Shown here: one piece after another, positions 1-8,502 of the stretch
Layout: the number at the start of each line of letters is the position of its first letter
Position numbering within the stretch: the stretch's first letter is position 1
Source: DATDPY01 sp964395765
Lineage (GTDB): Bacteria > Bacteroidota > Bacteroidia > Cytophagales > Cyclobacteriaceae
Length of the DNA stretch: 22,020 bases
Assembly: GCA_964395765.1 (NCBI GenBank)
Contig: CAYNCU010000044.1
Coordinates: forward strand, 1-22,020
Direction: 5' to 3'
Position numbers and translations under genes: made by a program
The notes under the pieces: model-generated
What the model was told of the DNA's origin: nothing
Database searches by the model: none
The model's input: the letters and a program-made list of their open reading frames with translations, nothing else

Positions 1-681
1 ACCGGTGCCAGCAGCGGGATCGGATTTGCGATTGCCAAAGAATTGCATTCTAAAGGCTATTTTGTCGTCGCAACGGCAAGAAGGAAAGATCGTTTATCTG
101 AACTGGACTTACCTTCCGAAAATATCCTGGCAGGAGATTTGAACAATATTCTACTCCAGGATGACCTGGAAAAATATTTATTTGAAAAATGCGGAGGATG
201 CGGTTACCTATTTAATTGCGCCGGGGTCATCGAAGTGGGAACTATCGAGGATTTAGACCTTGATAAGCTGTCATCTATGATCCGCCTCAATGTAGAATCA
301 ACTTTCCGGCTGACCTATAAATTTCTGAAACGGTTTAAAGAACAGGACTTCGGGCATATTATCAATATTTCCAGCGTGCTTGGCACCAAGGTAAGAGCAA
401 CGGCCGGGGCCTATGCGGCAACCAAATATGCAATCGAAGCCTTATCCGAAGCATTACGAATGGAGTTGACAGGAACCAAAATTAAAGTTACCTGTATAGA
501 ACCGGGGCTGGTCATGACCGAATTGCATAAGGACTGGCCGGTGCACCCGAAGGAAAGCATGGGTATTCACGAGCCTTTGCTCGTTAATAATATAGTGGAT
601 GCGGTTAATTACATTATGAGTCAGCCGGATCATGTACGGATCCCGAAGTTGATGATACTTCCTATAGATCATAATATATAG
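1..681 (+). CDS. Short-chain dehydrogenase/reductase (SDR), 5' end cut by the window
   Basis: A classical SDR NAD(P)-dependent oxidoreductase, open from the first base. The first visible residues, TGASSGIG, are the Rossmann nucleotide-binding motif that normally lies near residue 10, so only about ten N-terminal residues are missing. About 226 residues are visible. Using window numbering (residue 1 = base 1), the structural NCAG motif starts at Asn72, the tetrad Asn is N97 (LNVEST), the catalytic Ser is S125 in ISSVLG, and the catalytic pair is Y138 and K142 in YAATK. The Ser-Tyr spacing of 13 is normal for the family, so the active site looks intact. The substrate cannot be read from sequence. 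Basic residues (ARRKDR) follow the second strand, which in this family suggests a preference for NADP(H) (inference). A TTG at 43 could be mistaken for the start but lies inside the cofactor-binding helix. The next gene follows after 29 bp on the same strand. Confidence 0.93.
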   Translation, partial: TGASSGIGFAIAKELHSKGYFVVATARRKDRLSELDLPSENILAGDLNNILLQDDLEKYLFEKCGGCGYLFNCAGVIEVGTIEDLDLDKLSSMIRLNVESTFRLTYKFLKRFKEQDFGHIINISSVLGTKVRATAGAYAATKYAIEALSEALRMELTGTKIKVTCIEPGLVMTELHKDWPVHPKESMGIHEPLLVNNIVDAVNYIMSQPDHVRIPKLMILPIDHNI

Positions 682-710
682 CTAATATTTCAGGCGCATT
701 TTATAGTATT

Positions 711-1436
711 ATGACGGTAAAAGAACATTACGATAATCTTTTAGGGAATTTCTATTCGTGGATGGCGGGGGACTTTGATGAATATAAAAATAATTTTAAA
801 AACCTATGTCTTGAGAATAATATTCAACCGGCCGGCACAGGCTTTGCCATCGATTTGGGCGCCGGCCATGGCATACAGACTTTAGCACTGGCAGAATTAG
901 GATTCAAGGTTACAGCCATTGACTTTAATGCACAATTGTTAGCTGAATTGAGTAAAAAAATTATAGGCAATAAAATAAAAATTATCAATGGAGATATCAG
1001 GCAATTTCTTAAATACGTTAGTGATTCACCGGAATTGATTATTTGCTGCGGAGACACATTGGCTCACCTGGAAACGGTCGCTGAAGTCAACCGTTTGATT
1101 AAAGATTCCTTTAAATCACTTGAGCCGAAAGGTAAGTTAATATTCACCTTTCGTGACTACTCCAGTATACCCACCGACACGAAAAGGTTTATTCCTGTTA
1201 AGAGTGATGACAAAAGAATTTTTACCTGTTTCCTGGAATACTTCGATGAAAAGATAAGGGTAACTGATTTATTATATGAACTTGAAAATGATCATTGGGA
1301 ATTGAAAGCAGGCTCCTATTTTAAACTCAGGATCACGGAAGATATCATTAAGGGAATGATGTTGAAGGAAGGGTTTGAATTATTATATCATAGGGAGGAT
1401 AAAGGAATGATGACGATGATAGGCCGGAAGAGTTAA
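711..1436 (+). CDS. Class I SAM-dependent methyltransferase
   Basis: A 241-residue Rossmann-fold methyltransferase. Motif I (AIDLGAGHG, residues 46-54) binds S-adenosylmethionine. An acidic residue after strand 2 (D71 in TAIDFN) should contact the ribose hydroxyls. INGDIRQF (about 92-99) fits motif III and ELIICCGDTLAHL (108-120) fits motif IV. The C-terminal part (IFTFRDY near residue 145, then a strand-rich stretch) resembles small-molecule methyltransferases of the Methyltransf_11/25 type more than RNA or protein methyltransferases, but the acceptor is unknown. The ATG at 711 has no obvious Shine-Dalgarno sequence. The 29-bp gap behind the dehydrogenase gene suggests co-transcription and perhaps a shared small-molecule tailoring role (inference). 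The gene runs towards the terminator at 1636-1661. Confidence 0.88.
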   Translation: MTVKEHYDNLLGNFYSWMAGDFDEYKNNFKNLCLENNIQPAGTGFAIDLGAGHGIQTLALAELGFKVTAIDFNAQLLAELSKKIIGNKIKIINGDIRQFLKYVSDSPELIICCGDTLAHLETVAEVNRLIKDSFKSLEPKGKLIFTFRDYSSIPTDTKRFIPVKSDDKRIFTCFLEYFDEKIRVTDLLYELENDHWELKAGSYFKLRITEDIIKGMMLKEGFELLYHREDKGMMTMIGRKS

Positions 1437-1454
1437 ACACAATCATGATCTCAG

Positions 1455-1468
1455 CCAGGGTGCCCTGG
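1455..1468. repeat. Short palindrome CCAGGG-TG-CCCTGG
   Basis: Two 6-bp arms separated by 2 bp, 18 bp after the methyltransferase stop codon. No T-run follows, so it is not a classical terminator. It is the first of four inverted repeats in this convergent intergenic region. Confidence 0.5.
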
Positions 1469-1492
1469 TATTTGCGGTTTTATTTACCCGAT

Positions 1493-1522
1493 CATCAGGG
1501 TCCCTTTCAGGAGACCCTGATG
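1493..1522. repeat. Perfect 10-bp inverted repeat in the convergent intergenic region
   Basis: CATCAGGGTC (1493-1502) pairs perfectly with GACCCTGATG (1513-1522) around a 10-nt loop. RNA from either strand could form a stable hairpin. The next T-rich stretch is about 15 bp beyond the stem, so if it terminates transcription it is not a textbook intrinsic terminator. It may be a 3'-end stabilising hairpin or an accessory terminator for the methyltransferase gene. Confidence 0.55.
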
Positions 1523-1548
1523 GGGAGAAACTATCACTCTTTTAACGG

Positions 1549-1576
1549 GAGATCCCGGCTCAAGGCCGGGAATGAC
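1549..1576. repeat. REP-like palindrome (TCCCGGC-N5-GCCGGGA)
   Basis: Arms at 1553-1559 and 1565-1571 pair perfectly around TCAAG, and the flanks are GAGA on the left and ATGAC on the right. Hairpins of the form gaga-TCCCGGC...GCCGGGA-atgac are typical of dispersed extragenic palindromes in many bacterial genomes (established in general, not verified for this organism). A related-looking hairpin occurs at 18984-19008, in the other convergent intergenic region of the window. Confidence 0.5.
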
Positions 1577-1635
1577 ATTCCTAATGTTAGAAAGTAATTT
1601 TTAACGAGATTTTTGCCTGTCCGAAAGGGATAATA

Positions 1636-1661
1636 AAAAAGCCCGGGGAACCGGGCTTTTT
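1636..1661. terminator. Bidirectional intrinsic terminator
   Basis: GCCCGG (1641-1646) pairs with CCGGGC (1651-1656) around a GGAA tetraloop. Five A's precede the stem and five T's follow it, so both strands show a GC-rich stem plus T-run. It lies between the convergent methyltransferase gene (plus, ends 1436) and RND pump gene (minus, ends 1678) and can terminate both. Its base is 16 bp from the end of the RND gene, so it probably marks the 3' end of the efflux operon. Confidence 0.92.
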
Positions 1662-1677
1662 ATTGGCTGTTATATTA

Positions 1678-4600
1678 TCAATAAATATCCTTCAGGTTAA
1701 TATCCGGTACGGGTTCCGCGGCAACCTTTTTTACGCCTCCTTTTTTCCGGTACAGGATCCAGTACATGGCCGGTACCGCTATCAGGGTAAGGAAGGTAGC
1801 AAATGTGAGACCGAAAACGATGGTCCATGACAAGGTTCCGAAAAATGCTGCGCTATCACCACCCAGATGGATGTGCGGGTTAAGATGTGTGAACAGGGAT
1901 ACGAAATCTATATTCAGCCCGATGGCCAGCGGAACGAGGCCGAGAATGGCTGCCGTGGCAGTAAGCAGGATAGGAGTGATCCTTGTTTTCCCTGCCTGAA
2001 CGATGGCTTCTTTCATTTCCATGCCATGTTCCTGAAGCACGTCGGTAAACTCAACAAGGAGGATACCGTTCCTGACTACAATACCCGCCAGGGCCACGAT
2101 ACCCATGCCGGTCATGATAATCGAAATGGACATATTAAATAAATTGTAACCAATCAGCACTCCGATTATACTGAACAATACTTCGGAAACGATAATGACT
2201 GATTTCCCGATCGAATTGAATTGTGTGATCAGGATAAAGAATATCAACGCCAGCGAGATCAGCATGGCATTACCCAGAAATTGCTGGGATTCCTGCTGGT
2301 CTTCCGTTTCACCGGTTAGTTTTATGGTCACGCCTTTGGGTACGGAATAGGCCTGTATTGCCTTTTGGAGCTGGGCATTGATTTCAGGCGCCGTGTACCC
2401 TGTTAGCACATTTGAATACAGGGTTATCGTCCGTTCCACATTTATCCTGTCGATACCGCCATAGGCATTATTATATTTGACAGCGGCTACGGCTGACAGA
2501 GGAATCGAACGAAGCATTCCGGAATTCATATCCCTGAAGGTGATCCTTGTATTCATTAACCGATCGATATGTTTTCTTTCGTACTCATTATATCGCAATT
2601 CAATAGGATACTGATCTTCGCCGTCACGAAATTTTGAAACTTCCGTACCGAGTATAGCGGTTCGGATTTCGCCCCCTACCTGGCCGGCGGAAATGCCTTC
2701 ATGATTGGCCCTTTCACGGTCTATATCAATCACCATTTCCGGCTTGCTTGTTTCAAAATCGGTTTTCAGCTCCTCTATACCCGGGATACCGAGAGAATCC
2801 ACAAAATTCTTGAAATCATGGGTTGTAGTGACCAGTTGCTGCAAGTCATCCCCCGCAATTTCAATATTGATCGGTTTTCCTGTCGGAGGACCCATCGCCG
2901 GTTTGTCAACCGAAATATTGGCGCCCGGAATATCCTGAACAACTTCCCGGAATTTTTCCAGATAGGGATTGGTCTCACGGCCGTGTCGTTGATTGTATTC
3001 AACAAAATTAACGGTGACTTTAGCCTTATTGGAAGTAACAGTACCCATATCGAACCGGTTTTCAGAGGCCCCCTTAGCCACATTGGTAATAACCGATTCA
3101 ACCAAAGGGTTATCCGTTCCGAGTACGTTCATAACGCGCCCATAGACAATTTTTGAAATGGAGTCGGTAACATGCACATCGGTGCCGATAGGCATCTTAA
3201 TATAAACTTCAATGGAGTTAGGCTCACTGTCGGGGAATAACGCCACTTTGGGTTTTCTAATCGCCGTAATAACGAACATCATCGGGAACATAATGATCAG
3301 TAAAACCACCAGGTAATAGGGCCGTTTACCTACCAGCACCCATCGAACCGATTTTTCATAAAAGTTAAGCGTGGCCGGCAGCAAAACCTTTTGAAAGAAA
3401 TAAAGAGTCTTATAACCGAATAAATTATAACCTGTATAAAGAAGGGCAATAAACACAATAAAATTCGGCATGAAGAAACTTATCTTTCCGGTGAAGGAAA
3501 GCAGATAAAACGGAACCGATACAGCCAGGATGATGAGGCCATATTTAAATGGATTTTTCCGGTGAACCGAAGCCATTTCATCTTCTTCCTTTTTCATAAA
3601 GGAGACTGCAAAAACCGGATTTAGGATGTAAGCGACAATAAGAGAAGCGAATAACGCGATGATCAGCGTAATGGGAATATAATGCATGAATTCTCCAACG
3701 ATCCCGGGCCAGAAGGCCAGCGGGAAAAACGGGGCCAGTGTGGTCAGCGTTCCCGATAATATGGGCAGGAATACTTCTCCCGCCGCAAATTTCGCCGATT
3801 GCACAATATTCATCCCGGTCTTCTTAAATATCCTGTGGGTATTCTCAATAACCACGATCGCATCATCCACTATAATTCCAAGGGCAAATATGAAAGCAAA
3901 CATCACCAGCATGTTCATGGTATAATTGATGCCGGGCAGAACTACATAGGATAGTGCCATGGCGAGTGGGATTGAAAGTCCCACGAAAAAAGCATTGGTC
4001 AGGCCCATGAAAAACATCAGCACGATCGTAACCAGGATAAAACCGATAATGATGGTATTGTTAAGGTCGGAGAGAGTGGAACGGGTAAATTTTGACATAT
4101 CACCCGTAATCACAACATTCAGATCATCAGGAAAGTCGTCCTTCTTCATTCGTTGAACGGTCTCCTTGATTTTATCCGATGCGACCAGCAGGTTCTGTCC
4201 GCTTTTCTTGATCACATTAAGTGTAATAACATTCAGCTTATTCAACCTGGCAAAGCTTTCCTGGTCCGCGAATCCGTCTTTTACTGTGGCTATATCTCCC
4301 AGTTTCACAATGGCTCCGCTGGAAGTGGTAAATATCAGGTTCCTTAACTCATCCACAGAGGTGAATTCTCCCACCACCCTGATGGATCTGTTCATCCCGT
4401 GCATTTCAACACTGCCGCCGGCAATCGTACGGTTATCGCTGGCAATGGCCCGCTGGATATCGCTGAAAGTCGCGCTGGCAGCCTGCATCTTGTACATATC
4501 CACATCCACGAGTATCTGGCGATCGAGAGCGCCAACGATATCCACCCTGGTGATTTCAGGCTGGCTTTCAATCTCATCTTTCAGGTTATCCGCATATTCC

Positions 4601-5085
4601 TTGAGTTGTTCCAGGCTATACCGGCCTGAAATATTGATATACATGATCGGGATTTCGGATAATTCGACCTCGTTCACGGAAGGATCGGCCGGCAGGTCAT
4701 TAGGAAGATCGGATTTTGTCCTGTTTACCGCATCTTCCACTTTCTGCTTGGCATCAGTCACATCGACATCGGTCTTGAATTCAACCGCAATTAAAGAAAA
4801 ATCCTGAATTGAATTGCTGGATATTTTTTTTACCCCGTTAATCGATTTAATATTCTTTTCCAGCGGCTTGGTAATCAGGTTTTCCATATCAGCAGGAGAT
4901 GTTCCCGGGTATACGGTAGAAACATATATGTTCGGTATTACAATCTCCGGGAATTGTTCCTTGGGAATCCGTACGTAGCTCAGGATACCGAAAATAACAA
5001 CGAAAAAGGCAAGCACATACATGCTTGTGCGGTTATCGATAGCCCAACTGGTAGGTTTAAATTCTTTTAGTTTCTGTTTTTCCAT
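1678..5085 (-). CDS. RND multidrug efflux inner-membrane pump, AcrB/HAE1-like (system 1)
   Basis: A 1135-residue proton-driven exporter, the inner-membrane part of a tripartite pump with the adjacent adaptor and TolC-type channel. TM1 is near residues 22-38, followed by the family-typical IPKEQFPEI and the first porter domain. TM4 carries the paired proton-relay aspartates D407-D408 in IIVDDAIVVIEN, at the same residue numbers as in AcrB. In TM10 the position of the AcrB relay lysine is occupied by Arg (R1005 in VVRNGILLVEF). The protein is about 90 residues longer than AcrB. Part of the excess is a block at about 515-555 that reads as two extra hydrophobic segments between TM6 and TM7, and there is a His-containing loop (HLNPHIHLGGD) before TM12. 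Similar extensions occur in Bacteroidota homologues as far as I recall. The ATG at 5085 is 23 bp after the adaptor gene. Substrates cannot be predicted; drugs, bile salts or other hydrophobic compounds are typical for HAE1 pumps. Confidence 0.95.
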   Translation of the reverse strand: MEKQKLKEFKPTSWAIDNRTSMYVLAFFVVIFGILSYVRIPKEQFPEIVIPNIYVSTVYPGTSPADMENLITKPLEKNIKSINGVKKISSNSIQDFSLIAVEFKTDVDVTDAKQKVEDAVNRTKSDLPNDLPADPSVNEVELSEIPIMYINISGRYSLEQLKEYADNLKDEIESQPEITRVDIVGALDRQILVDVDMYKMQAASATFSDIQRAIASDNRTIAGGSVEMHGMNRSIRVVGEFTSVDELRNLIFTTSSGAIVKLGDIATVKDGFADQESFARLNKLNVITLNVIKKSGQNLLVASDKIKETVQRMKKDDFPDDLNVVITGDMSKFTRSTLSDLNNTIIIGFILVTIVLMFFMGLTNAFFVGLSIPLAMALSYVVLPGINYTMNMLVMFAFIFALGIIVDDAIVVIENTHRIFKKTGMNIVQSAKFAAGEVFLPILSGTLTTLAPFFPLAFWPGIVGEFMHYIPITLIIALFASLIVAYILNPVFAVSFMKKEEDEMASVHRKNPFKYGLIILAVSVPFYLLSFTGKISFFMPNFIVFIALLYTGYNLFGYKTLYFFQKVLLPATLNFYEKSVRWVLVGKRPYYLVVLLIIMFPMMFVITAIRKPKVALFPDSEPNSIEVYIKMPIGTDVHVTDSISKIVYGRVMNVLGTDNPLVESVITNVAKGASENRFDMGTVTSNKAKVTVNFVEYNQRHGRETNPYLEKFREVVQDIPGANISVDKPAMGPPTGKPINIEIAGDDLQQLVTTTHDFKNFVDSLGIPGIEELKTDFETSKPEMVIDIDRERANHEGISAGQVGGEIRTAILGTEVSKFRDGEDQYPIELRYNEYERKHIDRLMNTRITFRDMNSGMLRSIPLSAVAAVKYNNAYGGIDRINVERTITLYSNVLTGYTAPEINAQLQKAIQAYSVPKGVTIKLTGETEDQQESQQFLGNAMLISLALIFFILITQFNSIGKSVIIVSEVLFSIIGVLIGYNLFNMSISIIMTGMGIVALAGIVVRNGILLVEFTDVLQEHGMEMKEAIVQAGKTRITPILLTATAAILGLVPLAIGLNIDFVSLFTHLNPHIHLGGDSAAFFGTLSWTIVFGLTFATFLTLIAVPAMYWILYRKKGGVKKVAAEPVPDINLKDIY

Positions 5086-5108
5086 AATAATTTCTTTCTT
5101 GATCCGGA

Positions 5109-6215
5109 TTATTTAAAGCGGATAGATTGCCCATCTTCAAGACCCTGATACCCGACGGTTATCACTTTTTCACCAGGTGTTAGCCCGTTTTTAATTTCGA
5201 TCATTCCGTCATAGGAAATTCCGGGTGTTACGACTACCCGCTGGGCTTTGTTTCCCGGATTGTTCTCGACGACATAGACAACCTGCTGGTCACGGTCGCT
5301 CTGGATCAGGTTAACCGGCAGTACGATAGCTTCCGGATTAGAATAGTCATTGATCCGCATAACCGCCACCATGTTAACTTTCAGGTTAGGGATCGGGGAG
5401 GTAAGGTCTGCCTCAACCGAGAATGAACGGTTGACCGGGTTAATATATCGGCTGGCGAAACTTACCTTGGCGTCTACTTCCTTATTCAGGTCCGGGAAAA
5501 AGATCCGAACATTGTCACCTACATTCACCTTATTGGAATAGGCTTCCGATAAGTCGGCCACCACTTTGAGTTTTGAGAAATTGACAACCCTGATAATCGG
5601 TAAACCGGGGCTTACCACCTGTCCCTCCTTCACGGAAATGTCTTCAATGGTCCCGTCAATGGGGGAGGTAACATGCATTGTCGCAATCTGGTTCTTCAAA
5701 GTAGCGATCTGATGCTCCATCGATTCTTTGTTATTCTTGGCACTGAGGTATTGAACTTCGGAGCCCACGTTCTGATCCCAGAGTCTTTTTTGTTTATTAT
5801 ATACATCTGTCAGAAATCCAAGATTGGTTTCCATTTGTTTTAATTGTTGTTGAAGAACGGCATCATCCAGACTGGCCAGTAATTGCCCTTTCTTTACAGT
5901 TTGTCCGACTGTTACCAGTATTTTTTCAAGCTTACCGGGGGCCTGGGGACTTATGCCTACATTATCATCCCCGTCGAGTTTAGCCTGTACTTCAATATAA
6001 TGATTAAAAGCCTGGGGCTTTATTTCACTGGCCACCACCAGAACACTTTTATTCTCTGACGGAGGATCGGCAGTGGTGTCTTCCGATTCGAGTTTTTTAA
6101 TTTTCTGGGCTAGAGCAGTTTGTTCTTTCTTGAGTTTATCCAGATCATTCTGCTTATTACTGCTGCAGGCAAATACAGCGACCAGAAGGGATAATAAGAT
6201 CCAATTGATTTTCAT
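5109..6215 (-). CDS. RND periplasmic adaptor lipoprotein, HlyD/AcrA family (system 1)
   Basis: A 368-residue membrane fusion protein that should link the RND pump to the TolC channel. The N terminus (MKINWILLSLLVAVFAC) is a lipoprotein signal with lipidated Cys at 17, so it is probably anchored in a membrane through lipid. A short heptad-like stretch follows (LDKLKKEQTALAQKIKKLE, 25-43). The order is then: first lipoyl half motif (about 88-117, KILVTVGQTVKKGQLLASLD), alpha-hairpin rich in Q/K/L (about 118-182), second lipoyl half (about 183-210, SPIDGTIEDISVKEGQVV), beta-barrel and membrane-proximal domain. The length is normal for AcrA/MexA relatives. It sits 32 bp after tolC and 23 bp before the pump gene, all on the minus strand, which supports one operon. 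Confidence 0.94.
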   Translation of the reverse strand: MKINWILLSLLVAVFACSSNKQNDLDKLKKEQTALAQKIKKLESEDTTADPPSENKSVLVVASEIKPQAFNHYIEVQAKLDGDDNVGISPQAPGKLEKILVTVGQTVKKGQLLASLDDAVLQQQLKQMETNLGFLTDVYNKQKRLWDQNVGSEVQYLSAKNNKESMEHQIATLKNQIATMHVTSPIDGTIEDISVKEGQVVSPGLPIIRVVNFSKLKVVADLSEAYSNKVNVGDNVRIFFPDLNKEVDAKVSFASRYINPVNRSFSVEADLTSPIPNLKVNMVAVMRINDYSNPEAIVLPVNLIQSDRDQQVVYVVENNPGNKAQRVVVTPGISYDGMIEIKNGLTPGEKVITVGYQGLEDGQSIRFK

Positions 6216-6247
6216 ATCTGATAAAGTATTAAAGTTTCTTTTTTATT

Positions 6248-7636
6248 TTATTCTGTTTCCAAAAGCCTGTCCAATGCCGTCTGTGCATTGAATAAATTAA
6301 GAATGGCCGTATAGTAACTTGACTCAGAAGTCAGGTACTGGTTCTGGGCTTGCGTGAGTTCCAGACTGGAGGATACGCCTTCTTTATATTTGATCAATGT
6401 TTTTTTATAGATTTTATCGGAAAGGTTGACGTTTTCTTTCAGGCTGTGGTAATCATTTAATGCCCGGGTGTAATTGATCATGGCCTGTTGGTAGGCTATG
6501 GTCAGGTTTTGCTGCACCATTTCTCTTTGGTTACTTGTTTTTTCCAGGGCGATCTTAGCTTCTGCAATTCTCGCTGCCCTCATCCCACTTGAAAAGATCG
6601 GGACGCTCAGGCTTACCTGTAGCATATCCGGAAAGTTGAAATTAAATTCCGGCGTATTTACCAGTTCCAGGTGCCTGTAAAAAGCAGTAACCCTCGGCAA
6701 TAATTGAGCTTTTTCGTTTTTTAGATTCATCATGGAAAGATCTTCCTGAGAACGCATGATTTTGTAATCAATATTATTGTTGATATTGAATTTATCATCG
6801 GGGCTCACTTCAAAACTCTTACTTTGAATTAAATATCCCAGGCTGTCGGATAGGGCAATGGGCTGATCCAGGTTGATTCCCATTTGAAATTTCAATAAGC
6901 GGTACGCCAATTGTGCCGAAGCACTCGTTGACCGGATCTGGTTTTCTATATTGGTTTTATTTACCTTGATCTGGTCTACATCGGTTGATTCAATGAGACC
7001 CTGCTGGTTCATGGCTTCCATATCATTAAGTGTCTTATCAACCACACCAAGACTTGATTTAAGAATTCGTAAGCCTTCTTCTGAGACCAGTACCAGGTAA
7101 TACGATTGTGAAACAGAAGCCCGGGTATCGAATTTCGATTTGGTCAACGCCTGTTCGGATAATTGTTTCAGGATTTTAGATGCTTGTAATCCCACGAAAT
7201 ATTGTCCGCTGAAAAGGAGCTGGCTCACGGAAATATTGTAAGAAATATTTTCCTTAACCCCCAGGGGTAGCGAAGCGGCGGGCGAAAGTGCATTTAAGAT
7301 ATCCTGTTTGGTAATTGCCGTTTCATCCGGAAGCTGGGAATAATCCAGTTGGGGTCCGAAGGAAATCTGGGGTACCTTGAATATATTCTGATAGTCCCCT
7401 TCGGCATTGATCTGGGGCAGCCCGATAGAAGTATATTCCCAAACCTGTTTTTTCGCTGATTCAAGATCGAGTACCGCATTTTTTACATTCAGGCTGTTTT
7501 GCTGGGCGTAATCAATGGCCTGATCAAGAGTAAATCGCATTGTATCGGTTGTAGCAGGTTTAATTTGCTGAGCCCTGACCAGGCCGATCGATACCATGAG
7601 CAGGATTAACGTTAAAAGATTTTTGTAATTGATCAT
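6248..7636 (-). CDS. TolC-type outer-membrane efflux channel (system 1)
   Basis: A 462-residue outer-membrane efflux protein. I place the start at the ATG at 7636 because the next 22 residues form a textbook signal peptide (MINYKNLLTLILLMVSIGLVRA, cut before QQ). A longer reading frame to 7693 adds only a Lys/Asn/Arg-rich stretch that would spoil it. The mature protein begins TMRFTLDQAIDYAQQNS, the usual first helix of OEP proteins. It continues with two helix-rich repeats, including the conserved SVPIFSSGMRAARI region near two thirds of the length and LELTQAQNQYLTSESSYYTAILN near the C terminus. It should form the trimeric outer-membrane and periplasmic tunnel for the adaptor and pump encoded just downstream. 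It lies 240 bp downstream of tetR, in a gap holding a candidate operator. Confidence 0.93.
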   Translation of the reverse strand: MINYKNLLTLILLMVSIGLVRAQQIKPATTDTMRFTLDQAIDYAQQNSLNVKNAVLDLESAKKQVWEYTSIGLPQINAEGDYQNIFKVPQISFGPQLDYSQLPDETAITKQDILNALSPAASLPLGVKENISYNISVSQLLFSGQYFVGLQASKILKQLSEQALTKSKFDTRASVSQSYYLVLVSEEGLRILKSSLGVVDKTLNDMEAMNQQGLIESTDVDQIKVNKTNIENQIRSTSASAQLAYRLLKFQMGINLDQPIALSDSLGYLIQSKSFEVSPDDKFNINNNIDYKIMRSQEDLSMMNLKNEKAQLLPRVTAFYRHLELVNTPEFNFNFPDMLQVSLSVPIFSSGMRAARIAEAKIALEKTSNQREMVQQNLTIAYQQAMINYTRALNDYHSLKENVNLSDKIYKKTLIKYKEGVSSSLELTQAQNQYLTSESSYYTAILNLFNAQTALDRLLETE

Positions 7637-7742
7637 AAGCAGGTATTTATTTTTTATTCTTTTGTTTCTATTAATTATTTTGACCCCATACATAAAAAAT
7701 CATTTAAATATACGTTCTGTGAATTTGACTGATTATTCCTGA

Positions 7743-7767
7743 CCGGTAAACGATCCGAATTAACCGG
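7743..7767. promoter_or_regulatory. Candidate TetR operator between tetR and tolC of system 1
   Basis: An imperfect 25-bp dyad: arm CCGGTAAA at 7743-7750 and arm TTAACCGG at 7760-7767, pairing at 7 of 8 positions around 9 unpaired bases. It lies in the 240-bp gap between tetR and tolC, about 107 bp upstream of the tolC start. Size and position suit a TetR-family operator, but function is inferred. I do not see the same dyad upstream of tetR itself or of system 2. The rest of this gap (7637-7876) is A/T-rich and I see no other gene in it. Confidence 0.4.
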
Positions 7768-7876
7768 CGAATGAACAATAAATAGGGTACTGACCTTTCT
7801 TTTAATTTTCAGATTATCTGTATGAAACATCTGTACGATTTTGTTCATTGCCATTATCAATCAAACAGATTCAGTT

Positions 7877-8497
7877 TTAAACATTAATTTCCATCTTTTT
7901 CAGCCTTTTATCGAGGATGTCCAATCCCCTGGCATTGGCAATTCCATGAATGTGATAAATGTAGATCTCACGAAATACTTCAGTCGATAATAATTCATCG
8001 TGGGTAAAACATATATTGTCGCCCATGGCCATGATCCGTGATACGTGGAGTTTGGCGATAATTTCTTCATTCATATCCTTTCTGAATATTCCCTGGGCCT
8101 TTCCCTTTTTCAGGTTGTCCAGTACCATTATGTACATTTTTTCTCTCCTGACTTTTTTAACTTTTTCAAGTAAATCGGGATAATACTTCTTAAGGTCATA
8201 TTCAGCCGAGGCACTTTGATTTTTCATCATTTCGGTACCCAACCTGTTAAATTCAAGGATCTCTTCAATGGCATTCAGGTTCCGCTCCACCACATTTTCA
8301 TATTTTGCATTGATCTTGCCGATTTCCCGATCTACCGCTTTACTGACCAGATCATTCCGGTCGGTGAAGTACTGGTAAAGTGTTTTTTTGGATATGCCTA
8401 ATTCCCTGGAAACATCGTCCATGGTTACGCTTTTTATCCCGTATTTAAAATACATCTGGGTAACCGTGTCCAGAATCTTATTGATTTCGTCATTCAT
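7877..8497 (-). CDS. TetR/AcrR-family transcriptional regulator
   Basis: A helix-turn-helix repressor of about 206 residues. From the ATG at 8497, MNDEINKILDTVTQMYFKYG is helix 1. VTMDDVSRELGISKKTLYQYF (about 24-44) is the TetR helix-turn-helix, with the hallmark G-I-S-K-x-T-L-Y-x-Y-F. The C-terminal domain is variable and should hold the ligand pocket and dimer interface. The frame is open up to an ATG at 8542, with another ATG at 8518. I prefer 8497 because family members begin just ahead of helix 1 and because a well-formed promoter (8503-8534) overlaps the extra N-terminal codons. The gene lies between two RND systems on the same strand, 240 bp upstream of tolC of system 1, the usual place for a local repressor of an AcrAB/MexAB-like pump. 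The ligand is unknown. Confidence 0.9.
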   Translation of the reverse strand: MNDEINKILDTVTQMYFKYGIKSVTMDDVSRELGISKKTLYQYFTDRNDLVSKAVDREIGKINAKYENVVERNLNAIEEILEFNRLGTEMMKNQSASAEYDLKKYYPDLLEKVKKVRREKMYIMVLDNLKKGKAQGIFRKDMNEEIIAKLHVSRIMAMGDNICFTHDELLSTEVFREIYIYHIHGIANARGLDILDKRLKKMEINV

Positions 8498-8502
8498 GGC
8501 CG

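Noticed and set aside
4166..4807. A 213-codon plus-strand open frame inside the system 1 RND pump gene
   Set aside because: It is antisense to a strongly conserved pump gene, has a Ser/Thr/Ile-rich composition typical of antisense reading, and has no recognisable domain. The same applies to the 209-codon frame at 9324-9953.
7637..7693. Extending the system 1 TolC protein to an upstream ATG
   Set aside because: The 19 added residues are charged and Asn-rich and would precede an otherwise perfect signal peptide, so the internal ATG at 7636 is the better start.
7675..7860. A 61-codon minus-strand open frame between tetR and tolC
   Set aside because: It overlaps the candidate operator and the leader of tolC, shows no domain or signal peptide, and has no promoter or ribosome binding site. 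A real small gene cannot be fully excluded.
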